Shown here: in pieces, positions 6,062 to 9,172 of the stretch
Layout of the letters: every line of letters starts with the position of its first letter
Numbering within the stretch: position 1 is the stretch's first letter
NCBI GenBank assembly: GCA_002415025.1
Contig: DIBR01000034.1
Span: 1 to 9,172, forward strand
Length of the DNA stretch: 9,172 nt
Direction of reading: 5' to 3'
DNA from: Spongiibacteraceae bacterium UBA5047
GTDB taxonomy: Bacteria > Pseudomonadota > Gammaproteobacteria > Pseudomonadales > Spongiibacteraceae
Notes under the pieces: model-generated
What the model was told of the DNA's origin: nothing
Database searches by the model: none
Seen by the model: only the letters and a program-made list of their open reading frames with translations
Translations under genes and position numbers: made by a program

Positions 6062-7399
6062 ATGTACTTAGAGCCCAGCGAAAAGTGGTCCGCGGTTCCG
6101 CACCCACCGAAAAAGCATGTGGTTATGGCTCTGTCGACGTTTATTGCCGTGGTACTGCTGCTTTTACTCTTGCCCGGCGAGAAAGCCGAGGCCAAACGCA
6201 CGGCCATTCCCCTCAGCCTCGAAATCAGCCCCACCGAGGTAGAACGCTATCGTGTCGACGAACCTCTGGCCCCCAGTATCCATTGGGACACAATTGCCGT
6301 CGAACCGGGAGACAGCCTGTCCCATATCTTCAACCGTATGGGCTTGCGCGCCGCCGACCTGCACGAACTCGTTACCAGCGCCAAACAGGCCAAGGCTCTG
6401 AGCCGCCTGCTCCCCGGGCAGGAGTTGTCTTTTCATATCGCCAACAACAAGCTGCAAGCACTAAAATTGCAGCAGGATAAAATCTCAACGCTTGTGTTCG
6501 AACGCACACCCGATGGTTTCAAAACCTCGGAAATCAGTCGCGAACCCGAAGTCCGGATAAAAATCGCCAGCGCCAGCATTACCAGTTCGCTGTACAAAGC
6601 CGCTGAAGACGCCAACCTGCCGCAGCGCCTGATTATGGATTTGGCGAATATCTTTGGCGGCGTTATGGATTTTGTCTATGACGTTCGCGCCGGCGATCAT
6701 GTCATCGTACTTTACGAAGAGCTGTATATAGACGGCGAGCGCTACCGCAGCGGCGACATTCTTGCCGCCGAGTACGTTAACCGCGGCCGCAGTTATCAGG
6801 CCTTTCGTTACACCAATACGCTGGGCAACACGGCTTATTACTCGCCAGAAGGCGAAAGCATGCAGAAAGCCTTCCTGCGTGCGCCCTTGGAATTTTCACG
6901 TATCTCGTCACACTTTGACCCAAAGCGTCTGCATCCGGTGTTTAAAACCATTCGTCCGCATCGTGGCATCGATTACGCCGCGCCGCGCGGCACGCCGGTT
7001 TATGCAGCCGGCGAAGGTCGCGTGATTGAGGCCGGTTATACCCGAGCCAACGGCAACTATGTTTTCGTTCAGCACGGCCCCCAGTACATCACCAAATACC
7101 TGCATCTGGACCGCAACGCGGTGCGCAAGGGCAATCGCGTAGACCAGCGCCAGGTTATCGGCTGGGTCGGTTCAACCGGCTACGCCACCGGGCCGCATTT
7201 GCACTACGAATTTCTGATGAACGGGGTGCACCGCAACCCCCGCACCATCGTCGACAAGCTGCCCAAAGCGAAGAAAATCACCGCCACCGAAATGGCCATG
7301 TACACCAAGGCCATTCGCGGTATGCATCTGCAACTTTCAACTTATGCCGTACAGGCGGGGTTTCGCAGCCCGTCCACTTCGCGAGTTGGTGCAGGCTAG
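6062..7399 (+). CDS. mepM: Murein DD-endopeptidase, M23 family (MepM-like)
   Basis: This zinc peptidase probably cuts peptide cross-links in peptidoglycan so that new strands can be inserted. From the ATG at 6062 it is 445 aa, near the 440 of E. coli MepM. A basic juxtamembrane segment (PPKKH) precedes one membrane anchor (about 21-38), placing the rest in the periplasm. Next comes a LysM/OapA-like region (about 75-130, VEPGDSLSHIFNRMGL), then the LytM core. In the core H300 and D304 (HRGID) and H381 of HLH (379-381) are the expected zinc ligands, with H379 and H348 as catalytic histidines. The start is uncertain: TTG 6017 and ATG 6029 are in frame but have no better ribosome site, and pseudomonad relatives as I recall them begin close to the 6062 start. 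The stop overlaps the anmK GTG by one base (TAGTG). In P. aeruginosa the equivalent protein is a target of the CtpA protease. Confidence 0.92.
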   Translation: MYLEPSEKWSAVPHPPKKHVVMALSTFIAVVLLLLLLPGEKAEAKRTAIPLSLEISPTEVERYRVDEPLAPSIHWDTIAVEPGDSLSHIFNRMGLRAADLHELVTSAKQAKALSRLLPGQELSFHIANNKLQALKLQQDKISTLVFERTPDGFKTSEISREPEVRIKIASASITSSLYKAAEDANLPQRLIMDLANIFGGVMDFVYDVRAGDHVIVLYEELYIDGERYRSGDILAAEYVNRGRSYQAFRYTNTLGNTAYYSPEGESMQKAFLRAPLEFSRISSHFDPKRLHPVFKTIRPHRGIDYAAPRGTPVYAAGEGRVIEAGYTRANGNYVFVQHGPQYITKYLHLDRNAVRKGNRVDQRQVIGWVGSTGYATGPHLHYEFLMNGVHRNPRTIVDKLPKAKKITATEMAMYTKAIRGMHLQLSTYAVQAGFRSPSTSRVGAG

Positions 7400-8511
7400 T
7401 GCCGCTCTATATCGGCGTGATGTCCGGCACCAGTCTGGACAGCATCGACGCCGCGCTGTGTGAAATATCGTCGAACAACGCACCCGCTCTACTCGCTCAT
7501 CATGACCATAGTTTTCCGGCGGGGCTGCGCGAGGAGCTGATCGGTCTCTGCCAACCCGGCAGCAATGAAATTGAACGCATGGGGCGGGCCGATCGCGAAT
7601 TGGGGGCCATCTACGCCGAAGCAGTTGTCACGCTGTTGAAAGAAGCCGGCCTAAGCGCTGACGCCGTGGCTGCCATCGGCTGCCATGGTCAGACCGTTCG
7701 ACACCGCCCCCCGTCGTCGGCGCAGCCCGCCAGCAGTGCTTTTACCCTGCAAATTGGCGATGCAAATACGCTGGCGATGCTCACAGGTATTACTACCATC
7801 AGCGATTTTCGGCGCCGTGATATTGCCGAAGGAGGCCAAGGCGCCCCCCTCGCTCCTGCGTTCCACAAAGCGGTGTTTGCCTCCCCCACATCGGACCGCG
7901 CTATCGTCAATATAGGCGGCATGGCTAACATCACATTATTGCCAGCCAAGGGTCAGTGCAGCGGTTTTGATACCGGCCCCGGCAATGTACTGATGGATAC
8001 CTGGATTCACCAACAAAAGGCGCTGGCGTTTGACGACGGTGGCCGCTGGGCAGCCAGCGGCAAGATCGATAACGCGCTGCTGCAACAACTTTTGGCTCTG
8101 CCCTATTTTCAACACGAGTCGGGGCCGCGCAGTACCGGCCGGGAAGATTTCGACGCAGCACTGTTGTCAAATATTCCGGGCAATATTCGCGGCGAGGATG
8201 TTCAAGCCACGCTGCTCGAGTTCACCGCGCAGACCATTGCCGCCCCGCTGCTGAGGCTGGATAGCCGCCCCTCGCAACTGTATGCCTGCGGTGGCGGCGC
8301 CTACAATACCGCGCTGATACAAAGGCTCGAAACACTGCTGCACCCGATGATCGTCACCAGCACACAGCAATTGGGCATTGCACCGGAATGGGTTGAGGCA
8401 ATGGCGTTCGCCTGGCTGGCACACCGCCGGCTAGAGGGAAAAAGCGGGAATATCCCGAGCGTGACCGGCGCCGCGCGCGAAGTTCTGCTCGGCGCTGTTT
8501 ATCCGCCCTGA
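7399..8511 (+). CDS. anmK: Anhydro-N-acetylmuramic acid kinase
   Basis: This 370-aa cytoplasmic enzyme opens the 1,6-anhydro ring of anhydro-MurNAc and phosphorylates it with ATP to MurNAc-6-phosphate, a step of peptidoglycan recycling. It belongs to the ASKHA (sugar kinase/actin-like) fold. Visible signatures are the N-terminal phosphate loop GVMSGTSLDSIDAAL (6-20), GCHGQTVRHRP (94-104), FRRRDIAEGGQGAPLAP (137-153), GFDTGPGN (189-196, D191 the likely catalytic base), GPRSTGREDFD (242-252), CGGGAYN (297-303) and PEWVEAMAFAWLA (329-341). E. coli AnmK is 369 aa. It starts with GTG overlapping the mepM stop and has only a weak AGG upstream, so translation is probably coupled to mepM. The pair makes sense: MepM opens the wall and AnmK recovers its fragments. 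It ends 10 bases from the convergent erpA stop, with no terminator in that gap. Confidence 0.97.
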   Translation: MPLYIGVMSGTSLDSIDAALCEISSNNAPALLAHHDHSFPAGLREELIGLCQPGSNEIERMGRADRELGAIYAEAVVTLLKEAGLSADAVAAIGCHGQTVRHRPPSSAQPASSAFTLQIGDANTLAMLTGITTISDFRRRDIAEGGQGAPLAPAFHKAVFASPTSDRAIVNIGGMANITLLPAKGQCSGFDTGPGNVLMDTWIHQQKALAFDDGGRWAASGKIDNALLQQLLALPYFQHESGPRSTGREDFDAALLSNIPGNIRGEDVQATLLEFTAQTIAAPLLRLDSRPSQLYACGGGAYNTALIQRLETLLHPMIVTSTQQLGIAPEWVEAMAFAWLAHRRLEGKSGNIPSVTGAAREVLLGAVYPP

Positions 8512-8521
8512 GGACAAAAAA

Positions 8522-8875
8522 TCAGATAGAAAAAGACGACCCGCAACCACAGGTGGTAGAGGCATTAGGGTTGGTAACAACAAAGCGCGAACCTTCCAGA
8601 CCTTCCAGATAGTCCACTTCAGCACCGGTCAGATACTGATAGCTCAGCGGGTCAACCAGCACTGTCACATCGTCAACATCGACCGCCGTGTCGTCATCAG
8701 CCACCAGCTCGTCAAAGGTGAAACCGTACTGAAACCCGGAGCAGCCACCGCCGGTGACAAACACCCGCAGTTTGATATCCGGGTTGGCTTCCTCGGATTT
8801 CAGCGACCGTACCTTCTCAACCGCACGCGGAGTGAGGTTAACAACGGTTGGGGTGAATTGTTCAACGGACGACAT
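8522..8875 (-). CDS. erpA: Fe-S cluster A-type carrier/insertion protein ErpA
   Basis: This 117-aa A-type carrier receives Fe-S clusters and passes them to target enzymes such as those of isoprenoid synthesis. The three cluster-binding cysteines are present: C45 in GGGCSGFQYGF and C109 and C111 in the C-terminal CGCGSSF. The whole HesB-type domain (about 12-115) is intact, including the DPLSYQYLTGAEVDY block, and the length is close to E. coli ErpA (114 aa). The start is supported by AAGGAG at 8880-8885, four bases before the ATG. It lies 97 bases downstream of argC on the same strand but has its own predicted promoter with an IscR-like element. The CGCGSSFSI ending and the longer N-terminus favour ErpA over IscA or SufA. 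Confidence 0.96.
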   Translation of the reverse strand: MSSVEQFTPTVVNLTPRAVEKVRSLKSEEANPDIKLRVFVTGGGCSGFQYGFTFDELVADDDTAVDVDDVTVLVDPLSYQYLTGAEVDYLEGLEGSRFVVTNPNASTTCGCGSSFSI

Positions 8876-8929
8876 ACGACTCCTTCAGATTCAGGCGCGA
8901 GCGCTGCATTCCAGCACTACACACCTGAA

Positions 8930-8958
8930 ATTGTTCAATAACCGAGTAAAATAGTCAA
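8930..8958 (-). promoter_or_regulatory. Predicted sigma70 promoter of erpA
   Basis: On the minus strand TTGACT (8958-8953, 5 of 6 to the -35 consensus) is followed, after exactly 17 bases, by AACAAT (8935-8930, 4 of 6 to the -10). Transcription would start near 8923, giving a leader of about 47 bases. This is the best promoter match in the window and lies wholly between argC and erpA. Confidence 0.6.
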
Positions 8959-8962
8959 CTTT
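8938..8962 (-). promoter_or_regulatory. IscR type-1-like operator over the erpA -35 box
   Basis: This 25-bp imperfect palindrome matches the published E. coli IscR type-1 consensus, as I recall it, at 22 of 25 positions. The mismatches on the minus strand are at site positions 2, 17 and 22. Key parts are GACT (8956-8953), the W-rich centre, the ACTC half (one base off AGTC) and the terminal TAT. It covers the -35 box, the position expected for repression by [2Fe-2S]-IscR. E. coli erpA is a known IscR target. No iscR gene is in this window. Confidence 0.65.
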
Positions 8963-8972
8963 TGCTCACCGC

Positions 8973-9172
8973 TTAGGGCAGAACGGCAATCGCACCCAAC
9001 CCTGCGGTCTCATCGAGACCAAACATCAGGTTCATGCACTGGATAGCCTGCCCTGACGCACCCTTCACCAGATTATCTTCGGCTGCCAGCACCACAATTG
9101 AATCACTTTGCGGCGGGCGGTGCAGCGCCATGCGCAGCATGTTGCTGCCTTTCACACTGCGTGTTTCCGGGT
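8973..9172 (-). CDS. argC: N-acetyl-gamma-glutamyl-phosphate reductase, C-terminal end (partial)
   Basis: This is the last 65 codons of ArgC, which reduces N-acetyl-glutamyl-phosphate to the semialdehyde using NADPH in arginine synthesis. The reading frame enters from the window edge. It reads PETRSVKGSNMLRMALHR, then VVLAAEDNLVKGASGQAIQ and the typical ending NLMFGLDETAGL...AVLP before TAA at 8975-8973. The GASGQA(I/V)Q.MN motif and the short hydrophobic tail are hallmarks of the ArgC C-terminal domain. The catalytic cysteine lies upstream, outside the window. A GTG at 9155 is internal, not a start. It reads toward erpA. Confidence 0.93.
   Translation of the reverse strand, partial: PETRSVKGSNMLRMALHRPPQSDSIVVLAAEDNLVKGASGQAIQCMNLMFGLDETAGLGAIAVLP

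Noticed and set aside
8591..8608. Tandem 9-base direct repeat ACCTTCCAG in erpA
   Set aside because: It encodes the conserved LEGLEG protein motif of the family and needs no other explanation.

Overview
The window looks like chromosomal DNA of a gammaproteobacterium, probably of the Pseudomonas/Cellvibrio side. The right half carries tyrS divergent from mepM-anmK, which converges on erpA, which lies downstream of argC. From memory this matches the Pseudomonas argC / erpA / anmK / mepM / tyr-tRNA synthetase neighbourhood. I saw no RNA gene, CRISPR array, insertion sequence, phage gene or attachment site.

Layout. Positions 1-143 may hold the 3' end of a plus-strand gene. From 233 to 1702 lies a plus-strand gene for a lipid-anchored phosphoesterase (acid phosphatase / phospholipase C-like), closed by a strong intrinsic terminator at 1727-1749. 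A minus-strand cluster converges on it. Read 5' to 3' it is tyrS (5836-4520), an imelysin-family lipoprotein (4479-3160) and a di-haem oxidoreductase lipoprotein (3160-1766). The two lipoprotein genes share one base (TAATG), and the imelysin gene begins 40 bases after the tyrS stop. A 225-bp divergent region (5837-6061) then separates tyrS from mepM (6062-7399). mepM overlaps anmK (7399-8511) by one base (TAGTG). erpA (8875-8522) and the 3' end of argC (9172-8973) run on the minus strand.

Functions. Imelysin plus a DHOR-type di-haem protein is a recurring periplasmic pair linked in pseudomonads to iron-responsive loci. Here it sits directly behind a housekeeping tRNA synthetase gene. MepM (cell-wall endopeptidase) and AnmK (anhydro-MurNAc kinase) form a natural pair for peptidoglycan remodelling and recycling. 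ErpA delivers Fe-S clusters. The best regulatory signal in the window is a 25-bp element upstream of erpA that matches the IscR type-1 consensus at 22 of 25 positions and overlaps the predicted -35 box.

Most of the window is well-explained conserved chromosome. The parts worth a second look are the tyrS-imelysin-DHOR arrangement with its intergenic hairpin, the IscR-like site, and a perfect inverted repeat inside the imelysin gene. I found no clear evidence of a wholly new system.
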